Part shown: piece after piece, positions 7,819 through 17,608 of the stretch
Layout of the letters: every line of letters starts with the position of its first letter
Position numbering within the stretch: position 1 is the stretch's first letter
Origin: Flavihumibacter sp. ZG627
GTDB taxonomy: Bacteria > Bacteroidota > Bacteroidia > Chitinophagales > Chitinophagaceae
Reading direction: 5' to 3'
DNA length: 64,000 bases
Assembly: GCF_000814325.1 (NCBI RefSeq)
Contig: NZ_JPHF01000002.1
Location: 434,001-498,000, forward strand
The notes under the pieces: generated by a model
Databases searched by the model: none
Seen by the model: only the letters and a program-made list of their open reading frames with translations
What the model was told of the DNA's origin: nothing
Position numbers and translations under genes: made by a program

Positions 7819-10638
7819 ATGAGAAAAGCTCAGATTTTTTTTTGTTGCCTATTATTGGCTATAACTGTCAGATCACAGGAATTTGGAGGCATACCTTCAA
7901 GCCAGGAATGGAAACAGATCCGTGCCCCCAGGGTTAGGGTTATTTTTCCGAAAGGCCTTGATAGCAGTGCATCAAGGGTGGCAAACATCATTTCTAATAT
8001 AATATCATTTCCTGACAGCAGTATTGGCAGGAAATTTAAACCATTATCCATAATTCTGCAGCAGCATTCAACCATCTCTAATGGCTATGTTGCCCTGGCA
8101 CCCTATCGTAGCGAACTCCTGCTTACACCGCCCCTGAATGGCTTTGACCTGGGGAATGGTGATTGGTTAACCACGCTAACCCTTCATGAATTGAGGCATA
8201 TCCAGCAATACAGCAATTTTAACCGTGGACTGGCAAAGGCTTTTCGTTTTGTGCTTGGAGAACAGGGGCAGGCATTGGCCAATGCACTAACTGTACCTGA
8301 CTGGTTCTTTGAAGGTGATGCTGTTTACCAGGAAACGATACTGAGTAAACAGGGAAGAGGCAGACTTCCAACTTTCTTCAATGGATACCGATCCATATGG
8401 GAGGCTGGGCTCGATTATTCTTATATGAAGTTGCGAAACGGATCATACAGGCAGTATATACCTGACCACTATCAATTAGGGTATTTACTTATAGCACATG
8501 GCCATAACCGTTACGGAACAAGTTTCTGGAAAAATATTTCAGAGGATGCTGCGGCTATGAAAGGATTGTTTTATCCTTTTCAACGAAGTATAAAAAAGCA
8601 TACCTCACTAAAATACAGGCAGTTTCTTCAGCAAGCCTTTTCAGAGAGGCGAAATGCTCTAACGTCGCCAACCACTAAAGTTGCTACAGATCGGGATCCT
8701 GTAAGAAATGAAGAGAATCCCGTTTTTATGGAGAACGGAGGGTTGCTATTTATTCGTTCAACTTATAAGGAGTTGCCGGTTTTTGTTCATCGCACAAAGA
8801 AGGGTGATCGCGTTATACGTCAGCGTGATCGCTCGCTCGATAATTATTTCAGCTATACCAATGGAAAGATAATATATGCTGCTTATCGCCCTAATATCCG
8901 ATGGGGTTGGCAGGACTATGGTGACCTGCAGCTATTGGATATTGAAACCGGTCAACAGGAAAGCATTACAAGGGGAAGCAAATATTTTATGCCTTCTCTT
9001 TCAGTAAGGGGTGATAGTATTGCAGCGGTGCATTTGGGTGCGGATGGAGAACATGCAATCCATCTGCTTGATCTTGGGGGTACTATCCTGAAAGAAATTA
9101 AGTCGCCCCCTGGTATCCTGCTGGCTTTTCCCCAGTTTTATAATGGAAAGATCCTTGCGGTGGCAAAGAAAACAAACGGGGATATGGCACTTGTCTTCAT
9201 GATGCAGAATGGTGAGATGGAAACGCTGACAAACTGGACAAATACAATAATCGCATACCCCCGGTTAAAGGGTGATACAATATTCTTTTCCACAAGTGGG
9301 ATAGAACGTGACGAGCTGATGTTGCTTAACCGGCAAACCAAAAGCCTGGAGAAACTTGTGATTCCGGATGCCTTAGGCAAAACCGGAATTTACCAGCCAT
9401 TTGGAATGGGAGACAGCGTTGTTTTCAGCAGGTTTACCGCAGGGGGATTTAAACTTCAGTTTGAAACGATCAGTGAGAAAACCTTTATTAATACCCGGCT
9501 CGAGGTGCCTGGCAATTTCGGATTAGGTGCACTTCAGGCATCTGATTCTTCCATGACAGTAATACCTGCAGGTAAAAAAGAACAATCAGGCAGCTACAGA
9601 AAATCAAGCGGATTTTTCAATTTTCATAGCTGGCAACCATTTTTCGCAGATCCTGAATTCAGTTTTTCATTGCTGGGGCAGAACCTGCTGAATACCATGC
9701 AAAGCCAGCTAACTTTTATGTATAACCGCAATGAAAGGTCAAAGCAGATTAGCTTTTCCGGTATATATGGGGGATGGTTTCCAATGATAGGAGGCGGGGT
9801 AGATTTTACCTTTGACCGTAAGGCAAGATTTGAAGAAAGAACAATAAACTGGCATGAACTGGAAGCTAATATCAGTGCCAGTATTCCTTTAAATTTGAGC
9901 GAAGGAAGGCAGCTCAGTTTTTTCACTGCGCAATCTGCTTTTGTATACAATAAACCATTTTTCACAGAGCCGGAAAAAAGTCGAGTGGGAGATCTTTCCT
10001 ATCTATATTTAAATCACCAGGTTCGTTATACAATTCAGAGTCGCCAGGCTGTTCAACAATTTAATCCGCGGTTAGCATTGTCTTTACGTGGTCAATTCAG
10101 ACATACCGTTACGCAATATGATTCATGGCAGGCATTGGCAGCTGCTAGTGTTTACCTGCCGGGGTTGTCGACCAACCACAGTCTGGTCCTGAATCTGGCA
10201 GCACAGCAGCGAGACAGTGCGAGAGGGATCCGTTTTAGTGATAACTTCCCTTTCGCAAGGGGATATGAAACTGAGAATCTTTATCGCGCAGTTAAATGGG
10301 GCATCAACTATCAGTTGCCATTGTTATATCCCGATAAGGGTATTGGACAAATCCTTTATCTCCTAAGGATAAGAAATAATTTCTTTTACGATCATGCCTA
10401 TGGCACTGATCAGGCCATCCTGCAAACAAGGAGATCAGTTCAATTTCGATCTGTTGGAAGTGAATTGTTTTTTGATACAAAATGGTGGAACCAGCTACCG
10501 GTAAGTTTAGGAATCCGCTATTCAAGATTACTGGATCCTGACTTGTTGAATGGAACTGGAAGGAACAGCTGGCAATTTATATTACCAGTGGATCTGATTC
10601 CCCAAACGGTTAACAGAAAAAAAGAGCTTACCTTTTAG
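7819..10638 (+). CDS. Exported protein with HEXXH metallopeptidase, propeller and barrel regions
   Basis: The 939-residue product starts with a signal peptide (MRKAQIFFCCLLLAITVRSQ). Residues about 30-300 look like an MA-clan zinc peptidase: H123-E-L-R-H127 is a canonical HEXXH, and the following WFFEGDA motif (Glu165) is the usual position of the third zinc ligand. Residues about 300-570 contain short beta-rich repeats with Asp-Gly turns resembling a TolB/WD40 propeller. From about residue 610 alternating beta strands rich in aromatic residues continue to the C-terminus and resemble an outer-membrane beta-barrel. The protein is likely anchored in the outer membrane. A GH9 gene follows after 18 bases and is probably co-transcribed. 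Activity is inferred, not shown. Confidence 0.8.
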   Translation: MRKAQIFFCCLLLAITVRSQEFGGIPSSQEWKQIRAPRVRVIFPKGLDSSASRVANIISNIISFPDSSIGRKFKPLSIILQQHSTISNGYVALAPYRSELLLTPPLNGFDLGNGDWLTTLTLHELRHIQQYSNFNRGLAKAFRFVLGEQGQALANALTVPDWFFEGDAVYQETILSKQGRGRLPTFFNGYRSIWEAGLDYSYMKLRNGSYRQYIPDHYQLGYLLIAHGHNRYGTSFWKNISEDAAAMKGLFYPFQRSIKKHTSLKYRQFLQQAFSERRNALTSPTTKVATDRDPVRNEENPVFMENGGLLFIRSTYKELPVFVHRTKKGDRVIRQRDRSLDNYFSYTNGKIIYAAYRPNIRWGWQDYGDLQLLDIETGQQESITRGSKYFMPSLSVRGDSIAAVHLGADGEHAIHLLDLGGTILKEIKSPPGILLAFPQFYNGKILAVAKKTNGDMALVFMMQNGEMETLTNWTNTIIAYPRLKGDTIFFSTSGIERDELMLLNRQTKSLEKLVIPDALGKTGIYQPFGMGDSVVFSRFTAGGFKLQFETISEKTFINTRLEVPGNFGLGALQASDSSMTVIPAGKKEQSGSYRKSSGFFNFHSWQPFFADPEFSFSLLGQNLLNTMQSQLTFMYNRNERSKQISFSGIYGGWFPMIGGGVDFTFDRKARFEERTINWHELEANISASIPLNLSEGRQLSFFTAQSAFVYNKPFFTEPEKSRVGDLSYLYLNHQVRYTIQSRQAVQQFNPRLALSLRGQFRHTVTQYDSWQALAAASVYLPGLSTNHSLVLNLAAQQRDSARGIRFSDNFPFARGYETENLYRAVKWGINYQLPLLYPDKGIGQILYLLRIRNNFFYDHAYGTDQAILQTRRSVQFRSVGSELFFDTKWWNQLPVSLGIRYSRLLDPDLLNGTGRNSWQFILPVDLIPQTVNRKKELTF

Positions 10639-10656
10639 TATATCTAAATAGGAGCT

Positions 10657-12411
10657 ATGAACAGAATTTTACCCGTAATGGTATTCATTTCTTGCGCTGT
10701 TCTTGTAGCCTTCACAGGAATAGAAAAAGAGCCAGGAAGCTGGATAAGGATAAACCAACTCGGTTACAGGAATGAAGGAATAAAAGTGGCTGTGTGGTGT
10801 GCTCTCGATAATAAAAAGATCAAAAAATTTGACCTGGTAGAAGTGTCTAGCGGCAAAGTGGTGTATAGTTCCGCAGTAGGAAATAATTTTGGTAAATATG
10901 GCCCTTTTGAATCAACATACAGACTTGATTTTACAGCTTTTAACAAGTCGGGCGACTATTATCTCCGTTCCGGGAAAACTGTATCCCCACATTTCAGGAT
11001 CGGTAAGAATGTATATAGTGGTAGTGCAGACTTCTGCCTCCAATACATGCGCCAGCAACGGACTGGGTTCAATCCCTTCCTGAAAGATAGTTGCCATACC
11101 AGGGATGGGTATACGCTATATGGACCGATGCCAGATAGCACATATCTGGATGTGGTAGGTGGATGGCATGATGCGAGTGATTATCTGCAGTATTCAACAA
11201 CATCGGCTAATGCCATATATCATTTGCTAATGGCCTACCGCGATTTCCCTGCTGCGTTCAAAGACGAAAAACTGTCTAATGGAACAGATGGTCAGAATGG
11301 TATTAAAGATGTTTTGGATGAAGCAAAATGGGGACTCGACTGGCTACTAAAAATGCATCCGCAGAAAAACTGGATGTTCAACCAGATCGCAGATGACCGT
11401 GATCATATTTCAATGCGCATTCCAAAGTTAGACAGTATGTATGGAAGGGGCCATGAAAGACCGGTATATTTTATTGATGGAAATCCACAGCAACGTGGGA
11501 AAGGAAAGAATAATACTACAGGTACATCATCAACAGCAGCAAAATTTTCAAGCGCCTTTGCGTTAGGGTCATCAATCTACTCATCTATAGATAATAGTTA
11601 CAGTAAGTTGTTGAGTGAGAAATCTTTATCAGCCTATGACTATGCGAACATCAAACCTGGTGTTACTCAAACCGTTTCGGTAAGGGCACCTTATATATAT
11701 GCAGAAGAAAATTGGGTGGATGATATGGAACTCGCATCAGCGGTTCTCAATAAACTTAATGAAGCATACAACTATGCAAGGCAGGAGCCTATGACACCTT
11801 GGTTGGGAACAGACACAGCCAAACATTACCAGTGGTATCCCTTTATTAATCTGGGCCATTATGAATTGGCAAAACTTCTGTCAGATTCGCGTCGCGATAC
11901 CATTAAAGCATATTATCAGGAGGGGATCCGGAGGGTTCATGAGAAAGCGAAACAGAATGCGTTTAACAGAGGTGTTCCGTTTATATGGTGCAGTAATAAC
12001 CTAACTACCTCCTTTGCCATTCAGTGTGGCTGGTACCGTAAGCTCACCCATGACAGGCAATTTGAAGCACTTGAGCAGGCGAATATCGACTGGCTCTTCG
12101 GCTGTAATCCCTGGGGCGCATCCATGGTGTATGGACTTCCCTCCTGGGGCGATACTCCCGTTGATCCCCATTCCGCATTCACCCACTTGAAGAATTATCC
12201 CATTAATGGAGGGCTGGTAGATGGACCTGTTTACGGAACAATATATAATAGCCTCATTGGTATAAAACTTAACGATCCGGATGAATATGCAGGATTTCAG
12301 AGTTCACTGGTAGTTTACCATGATGATTATGGTGACTATTCTACCAATGAACCCACGATGGATGGAACAGCTTCTCTTATTTACCTTTTAGCTTCAATGG
12401 AAGAGGATTGA
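10657..12411 (+). CDS. Glycoside hydrolase family 9 cellulase/endoglucanase
   Basis: The 584-residue exported protein has an N-terminal signal sequence, an Ig-like CelD_N domain (about residues 28-105, starting IRINQLGYRNEG) and a GH9 (alpha/alpha)6 catalytic domain. Catalytic features are visible: GGWHDASDY with Asp172 and Asp175 (base and helper), CNPWGASMVYGLP, and TNEPTMDG with Glu565 as the likely general acid. GH9 enzymes hydrolyse beta-1,4-glucan with inversion. It lies 18 bases downstream of the HEXXH-barrel protein gene, with no promoter seen between, suggesting co-expression. Substrate within beta-glucans is not determined by sequence. Confidence 0.92.
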   Translation: MNRILPVMVFISCAVLVAFTGIEKEPGSWIRINQLGYRNEGIKVAVWCALDNKKIKKFDLVEVSSGKVVYSSAVGNNFGKYGPFESTYRLDFTAFNKSGDYYLRSGKTVSPHFRIGKNVYSGSADFCLQYMRQQRTGFNPFLKDSCHTRDGYTLYGPMPDSTYLDVVGGWHDASDYLQYSTTSANAIYHLLMAYRDFPAAFKDEKLSNGTDGQNGIKDVLDEAKWGLDWLLKMHPQKNWMFNQIADDRDHISMRIPKLDSMYGRGHERPVYFIDGNPQQRGKGKNNTTGTSSTAAKFSSAFALGSSIYSSIDNSYSKLLSEKSLSAYDYANIKPGVTQTVSVRAPYIYAEENWVDDMELASAVLNKLNEAYNYARQEPMTPWLGTDTAKHYQWYPFINLGHYELAKLLSDSRRDTIKAYYQEGIRRVHEKAKQNAFNRGVPFIWCSNNLTTSFAIQCGWYRKLTHDRQFEALEQANIDWLFGCNPWGASMVYGLPSWGDTPVDPHSAFTHLKNYPINGGLVDGPVYGTIYNSLIGIKLNDPDEYAGFQSSLVVYHDDYGDYSTNEPTMDGTASLIYLLASMEED

Positions 12412-12420
12412 GATAGTGAA

Positions 12421-15093
12421 TCAGAAGTTGGAAAGACTTTCTTCTATAACCCTGATCTTATTGATGGCATCTTCTTTTTTTCTTTGCTCCATTTCCACAA
12501 CTTCCGTTTTTGCATTCTGAACAAAACGTTCGTTACTCAATTTCTTTTCTACACTAACCAGAAATCCTTTCAGGTATTCCAGTTCTTTGAGAAGCTCTTC
12601 TTTCTGGCTTCCCGAATTAATAGGTTGTTCTGTTTCAATATAAAACTGGTCGTGTCCAATAACAGTGCAAATGGTGTTTGGAACAGCGGCCTGAACAAAT
12701 GAAATATTACCAGCATTGATCTGTTTTGCAACCAATGTATTGATGGTTTTGTAAACTTCCTTGTTCTGGGTGATGATATGAACCTTAACCTGTTCTTTTG
12801 GTTTGATCTGGGCTTTATTTCGTGCATCACGGATACCAGTAATTACCTCCTTCAGTAACTTTCCTTCTGCAAGATATAATTCTTGAGAAGGGGTGTGTTC
12901 GCTGAACTGGCGGATACAGAGTTTATCTTCATCTGCACGGCTTTTAAGCAATGAATATATCTCTTCCGTAATAAATGGCATAAAGGGATGCAGCATCTGG
13001 AGCAAATGCTCGTAGAAGCCAATAGCGGCTTTCAGGTGTACTGCATTTACCGGTTCATCAAAACCCGGCTTGACCAATTCAAGATACCAACTACAGAAAT
13101 CATCCCATATAAGTGAATAAATGGTTTTTAATGCTTCGCTCAGGCGGAACTGCTTCATCAGTTTATCAACTTCTGCGCGTGCTTCGCTGATCCTGTTTTG
13201 CATCCACTCATTTGGCCAGTTCATTGCCTTCAGCTCGGCTGTGTAAATTTCAGGATTAAACGATGTTTTCTCTTTCCACATGCTTATCAGCTTCAATGCA
13301 TTCCACATTTTATTATTGAAGCTACGGCCCTGGTCAAGAGCAGATTCATCAAAGAGGAGGTCGTTACCGGCAGGAGAGGAGATCATGATACCGAATCTTA
13401 CTGCATCAGCACCATATTTATCTATGAGATCTAGCAGGTCAGGTGAATTGCCAAGGCTCTTGCTCATTTTCCTTCCCTGTTTATCACGAACCATACCTGT
13501 GAAATACACATCGTGAAAAGGAATATTCTTCTCATATTCCATTCCAGCCATTACCATCCTTGCTACCCAGAAAAAGATAATATCCTGACCGGTAACAAGT
13601 ACTGAGGTTGGATAATAATATTTTGCTTCAGGATTACCCGGGTTTGTGATTCCTTTGAATACTTCCATAGGCCATAGCCAGGAAGAAAACCAGGTATCCA
13701 GAACATCTTCATCCTGGCGGAGTTCATCAAGATTTACTTCACCCAGGCCCATTTGCTGTAATTGCGTGTATGCATCACCGCGTGTAGCAGCAACAACGCA
13801 AGTACCATCAGGGGTATACCATGCAGGAATTTGTTGTCCCCACCATAACTGCCTGCTGATACACCAGTCTTTTACATTCTCCAGCCAATAGCGATAGGTT
13901 GCCAGGAACTTGTCTCCCGGGTGAATCCTGATATCGCCGTTTACCACTGCATTAAGCGCCGGACCAGCCATCTCTTTCATCTTGAGAAACCACTGGGTTG
14001 AGATCCGCGGCTCTACAACCACTCCTGTACGCTGGCTATAACCCAAACGGGATGAATAATCCTCTTCTTTTACCAAAAAGCCTTTTTCCTTAAGTTCTGT
14101 AATGATTTGTTTGCGGGCCTTAAACCTGTCCACGCCAATATAAATCTGGGCTGCCTCACTAAGTGTACCATCAGCATTGAGAGTATCAACAACCTCAAGC
14201 TGGTGTTTCAATCCGAGGTTATAGTCATTGATATCGTGAGCAGGGGTAACTTTTAGAGCGCCGGTTCCAAATGCCGGATCAACATAATCATCAAAAATGA
14301 TTGGTATTTTCCGATTGATAAGGGGAACATAGGCGAAAGCATCTTTAAGGTGCGCATAGCGCTCATCGTTAGGGTTTACACAAATGGCGGTATCCCCCAT
14401 AATCGTTTCCGGTCTTTGGGTGGCAATAACAATTCCATCACCCGAATTTGTAGTCAATGGATTACCGGTTGCATCTTCCAGGCGGTAGCGCAAATGATAT
14501 AATTTGCCCTGTATATCCTTATACTCAACCTCTTCATCGCTTAGGGCCGTTCCGGCGGCCGGGTCCCAATTGATCATCCTCGCCCCGCGATAGATCATGC
14601 CTTTCTGGTAGAGGTCAATAAAAACTTTTATTACAGCTCTGTAGTAGTGATCATCCATTGTGAAGGTGACCCTTTTCCAGTCTACACTGCATCCCAGTCT
14701 TTCGATCTGGTTATAGATTATGCCACCATATTTATCCTTCCATTCAAATGCGTATCGTAGGAATTCTTCTCTGCTGATATCCGATTTTTTGATGCCTTTT
14801 TCTTTCTCCAGCATCTGCACAACTTTTGCTTCTGTTGCGATGGAGGCATGATCACTTCCTGGCACCCAGCAAGCATTAAAACCACTCATTCGGGCCTTAC
14901 GTACTAAAATATCCTGCACGGTTTCATTCAGGGTATGTCCCATATGTAACACGCCCGTAACATTGGGGGGAGGAATCACCACGGTAAATGCTGGTCGATC
15001 ATCAGGAACGCTATTGAAATAACCTTTCTCTTTCCAAATGCTGGTCCACTTAATTTCGATTTCTGCCGGTATAAAATTCTTGCTCAGTTCCAT
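12421..15093 (-). CDS. valS: Valyl-tRNA synthetase
   Basis: The 890-residue protein is a full-length class I synthetase. The HIGH-type motif appears as HMGHTLNETV (about residues 51-60) preceded by PPNVTGVLHM, and the KMSKS loop as GRKMSKSLGNSPDLL (about residue 535). The editing (CP1) domain lies between, with the TQRPETIMGD motif. The anticodon-binding domain and the C-terminal coiled coil (EELLKELEYLKGFL) are present, so it should be complete and functional in charging tRNA-Val. Four tRNA-Val genes lie 6 kb away. A TAnnTTTG element lies upstream. Confidence 0.97.
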   Translation of the reverse strand: MELSKNFIPAEIEIKWTSIWKEKGYFNSVPDDRPAFTVVIPPPNVTGVLHMGHTLNETVQDILVRKARMSGFNACWVPGSDHASIATEAKVVQMLEKEKGIKKSDISREEFLRYAFEWKDKYGGIIYNQIERLGCSVDWKRVTFTMDDHYYRAVIKVFIDLYQKGMIYRGARMINWDPAAGTALSDEEVEYKDIQGKLYHLRYRLEDATGNPLTTNSGDGIVIATQRPETIMGDTAICVNPNDERYAHLKDAFAYVPLINRKIPIIFDDYVDPAFGTGALKVTPAHDINDYNLGLKHQLEVVDTLNADGTLSEAAQIYIGVDRFKARKQIITELKEKGFLVKEEDYSSRLGYSQRTGVVVEPRISTQWFLKMKEMAGPALNAVVNGDIRIHPGDKFLATYRYWLENVKDWCISRQLWWGQQIPAWYTPDGTCVVAATRGDAYTQLQQMGLGEVNLDELRQDEDVLDTWFSSWLWPMEVFKGITNPGNPEAKYYYPTSVLVTGQDIIFFWVARMVMAGMEYEKNIPFHDVYFTGMVRDKQGRKMSKSLGNSPDLLDLIDKYGADAVRFGIMISSPAGNDLLFDESALDQGRSFNNKMWNALKLISMWKEKTSFNPEIYTAELKAMNWPNEWMQNRISEARAEVDKLMKQFRLSEALKTIYSLIWDDFCSWYLELVKPGFDEPVNAVHLKAAIGFYEHLLQMLHPFMPFITEEIYSLLKSRADEDKLCIRQFSEHTPSQELYLAEGKLLKEVITGIRDARNKAQIKPKEQVKVHIITQNKEVYKTINTLVAKQINAGNISFVQAAVPNTICTVIGHDQFYIETEQPINSGSQKEELLKELEYLKGFLVSVEKKLSNERFVQNAKTEVVEMEQRKKEDAINKIRVIEESLSNF

Positions 15094-15124
15094 ACTTTGT
15101 GATGATACTTATTACTTAGGGCTG

Positions 15125-15132
15125 CAAAAATA
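15125..15132 (-). promoter_or_regulatory. Candidate minus-7 element for valS
   Basis: On the minus strand this reads TATTTTTG, a perfect match to TAnnTTTG, 32 bases upstream of the valS start codon. A TTG lies 17 bases further upstream, slightly closer than the usual spacing. Confidence 0.5.
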
Positions 15133-15212
15133 AGAAAACGAAGCGGCATCAATGAAGGATTAAGCCGTACTAATAATTTTAGTATTTGAGGGGCTTTAGT
15201 TATATTCGCATT

Positions 15213-16571
15213 GTGTATGCAATTGTAGATATTGAAACAACAGGTGGCTTTGCCACCGGAAATGGCATTACTGAAATAGCCATCGTTTTACACGATGGAA
15301 AAGAGATTGAAGGTTGTTACCATACATTGGTTAATCCTTTTATGGTAATACCCAGATATATTGTTGCCTTAACCGGTATTACAAATGAAATGGTGGCAGA
15401 AGCTCCATCATTTACAGAAATTGGTGAAACTATCCATGAGCTGCTGAAAGATCGTGTATTTGTTGCGCATAATGTAAATTTCGATTACTCCTTTTTGAAA
15501 CATCATCTCAACAATTGCGGGTTTATTCTTAATACAAGAAAACTTTGTACAGTAAGGCTGGCAAGAAAGGTATTTCCCGGATTAGCCAGTTATAGTCTTG
15601 GCAATCTTTGCAGGTCACTGGTGGTTCCTATTACAGACAGGCATCGTGCAAAGGGAGATGCATTGGCCACTGCAGAAGTTTTCAACAGAATTATCAGGGG
15701 GGATAACAATTCAGTGGTAGCTGCAATGTTAAAAGGAAGGAACGCAGAGCAATTTTTACCACCCCATATGCCTGGTGAGGAAATTGATAAATTACCGGAA
15801 AAACCAGGTGTTTATTATTTCGAGAATCAACAGAAAGAGATCATATATATAGGTAAGGCGATAAACCTTCGGAAAAGGGTTCGGAGCCATTTTTCTAATA
15901 ATGATGGGAGCAAACGTAAACAGGAGTTGTTGCGAAATGTTTACCATATCAGCTATAAGGAATGTAGCTCAGAACTGATGGCACTCATTCTGGAAAGCCA
16001 GGAAATAAGGCAGCGATGGCCACTTTACAATAGGAGTCAGAAAAAATATCATCATAAATACGGTCTATATAGTTATGAAGACAGCAGGGGGGTGCTTCAA
16101 TTGGTAATTGAGCAAAAAAAATCTAACCTTCCGGCCATATATACCTTCAATGCCATTATTGAGGGACAGGCATTTATACGAAAAATCAAGGCTGGGGAAA
16201 TTGAAATCCGCAAGCCGCCGAGTGAAATGCAAATGGTGATGGATAAGCCAGGTTTGACCAGCACAATTTCAGAGTCTACCGAATCTTACAATAAAAGAAT
16301 CCTTGATTCCATTGAACAGATCAGGTTAAGTCTGCCAAGTTTTGTTTTGATAGAAAACAAGCCATCGGAGAAGAAAGGGCATGCAGTTTACCTGATGGAA
16401 AAAGGTTGTTTTTACGGGATGACAATCCTGCCGGATCCTTTTGCGATGCCATTAACTTTAGATTACTGGAAACAAAATATCCCTGTATCCGCTGATAATG
16501 ATTACATCAGGGGCCTACTATTCCAGCATGCAGAGAAAAATTTCTACACCCGGTTAAACCTGCATGAATAA
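15213..16571 (+). CDS. DEDDh exonuclease fused to a UvrC-like GIY-YIG nuclease domain
   Basis: I place the start at the GTG at 15213 (product MYAIVDIETTGG, 452 residues); a TTG at 15186 would add nine residues. The N-terminal 170 residues are a DnaQ-like DEDDh 3'-5' exonuclease: DIET (Exo I), HNVNFDYSFL (Exo II) and HRAKGDALATAEVF (Exo III, His and Asp). From about residue 198 comes a GIY-YIG domain (PGVYYFENQQKEIIYIGKAI with the following Arg of NLRKRVRSHF). The C-terminal 150 residues have no motif I recognise. Similar fusions occur across Bacteroidota and Actinobacteria and resemble a Pol III epsilon-UvrC/Cho hybrid; a DNA repair role is an inference. Confidence 0.88.
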   Translation: MYAIVDIETTGGFATGNGITEIAIVLHDGKEIEGCYHTLVNPFMVIPRYIVALTGITNEMVAEAPSFTEIGETIHELLKDRVFVAHNVNFDYSFLKHHLNNCGFILNTRKLCTVRLARKVFPGLASYSLGNLCRSLVVPITDRHRAKGDALATAEVFNRIIRGDNNSVVAAMLKGRNAEQFLPPHMPGEEIDKLPEKPGVYYFENQQKEIIYIGKAINLRKRVRSHFSNNDGSKRKQELLRNVYHISYKECSSELMALILESQEIRQRWPLYNRSQKKYHHKYGLYSYEDSRGVLQLVIEQKKSNLPAIYTFNAIIEGQAFIRKIKAGEIEIRKPPSEMQMVMDKPGLTSTISESTESYNKRILDSIEQIRLSLPSFVLIENKPSEKKGHAVYLMEKGCFYGMTILPDPFAMPLTLDYWKQNIPVSADNDYIRGLLFQHAEKNFYTRLNLHE

Positions 16572-16614
16572 TGCTTAACCAGGAGTTTAAACAAGTGACG
16601 GGTTGGCTATAGCC

Positions 16615-16722
16615 TTATTGCCAAACGTACCAGGTTATTGCAGCGATAATGCTGTATAACACGACAACGATCAGGAATAATTTACCAGTACTTGCTTGTG
16701 ATAAGTCGAAAATACGTCTCAT
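16615..16722 (-). CDS. 35-residue single-pass membrane microprotein
   Basis: An open frame from ATG at 16722 to TAA at 16615 encodes MRRIFDLSQASTGKLF followed by a hydrophobic helix (LIVVVLYSIIAAITW) and the tail YVWQ. The basic N-terminus, clear membrane helix and aromatic C-terminus look like a real small membrane protein, and the 290-base gap between the flanking genes has no other content. I do not recognise a family; conservation in related genomes would decide whether it is a gene. Confidence 0.5.
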   Translation of the reverse strand: MRRIFDLSQASTGKLFLIVVVLYSIIAAITWYVWQ

Positions 16723-16861
16723 AGAAAACCATTTTATGTTAGAAAAATGATTACACGGTAACGATGTTCTTCAGCGGTATTGTGGAACGGAGGTGTTTTG
16801 TTAAATTCCTGACTAAATTTACACAATTTTCGTTGTATTTTGGGTCAAAGACAGCCTAATT

Positions 16862-17593
16862 ATGCACAGAGAATTAAGATCCTGGTATAGCCCATCCCTG
16901 CAAAAGGAGATGCCGGTTGCGGTTTATGGACACTATGGATTTGCGCTTCTGCTTATTCCTACCGCCGCGGCAGATTACCTCGAGTATGAGCGTTTCCAGT
17001 TAATTGACAGCATCAGGCCTCATATAGAATCAGGAAAGGTAAAAGTGTTTTCAGTTGACAGCATAAATAATGAAAGCTGGATGAATAAGAGTATGGACCC
17101 CCGTCATAAAGCCATCCGTCACCAGCAATGGAATGACTATATCTATAATGAGGTGGTTCCTTTTATCCGTACCATGACAAGCCATGAAACTCCGATAATT
17201 GTTTCAGGCGCCTCCTTTGGGGCCCTTCATTCGGCCAATTTATTCTTCAAACGGCCCGACCTTATTCATGGGTTTATTGCAATGAGTGGTGTGTATCATC
17301 TCACCGAATACACCGATGGATATTTTGATGAGGATGTTTATTTCAATAGCCCCGGTCATTATCTGCCGAACCTCCACGATCATCATGTTCTCGAACAGAT
17401 GAGAAGTAACCGTCCAATTCATATTCTTAGCGGAAGCGGGGCTTATGAAGATCCACATGCTGCCCGTGGACTTGCCGGGGTATTGTATAATAAAGGAATC
17501 TGGTATGAACTGGATATCTGGGGATCAGATAAAACGCATGACTGGCCTACCTGGAGAGATATGTTGCCACATTACCTGGAGACCCGGTTTTAG
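16862..17593 (+). CDS. Putative esterase, alpha/beta hydrolase fold
   Basis: The 243-residue protein belongs to the putative esterase (esterase D-like) family. The nucleophile elbow is GASFGALHS with Ser118. The Asp of a triad is probably in the SGSGAYEDPHAAR region, and the His in the C-terminal KTHDWPTWRDMLPHYL segment, a spacing normal for the family. No signal peptide is seen, so it is cytoplasmic. Substrate unknown. It stands alone between divergent and convergent neighbours. Confidence 0.85.
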   Translation: MHRELRSWYSPSLQKEMPVAVYGHYGFALLLIPTAAADYLEYERFQLIDSIRPHIESGKVKVFSVDSINNESWMNKSMDPRHKAIRHQQWNDYIYNEVVPFIRTMTSHETPIIVSGASFGALHSANLFFKRPDLIHGFIAMSGVYHLTEYTDGYFDEDVYFNSPGHYLPNLHDHHVLEQMRSNRPIHILSGSGAYEDPHAARGLAGVLYNKGIWYELDIWGSDKTHDWPTWRDMLPHYLETRF

Positions 17594-17608
17594 TTATCTG
17601 AAAATGTT

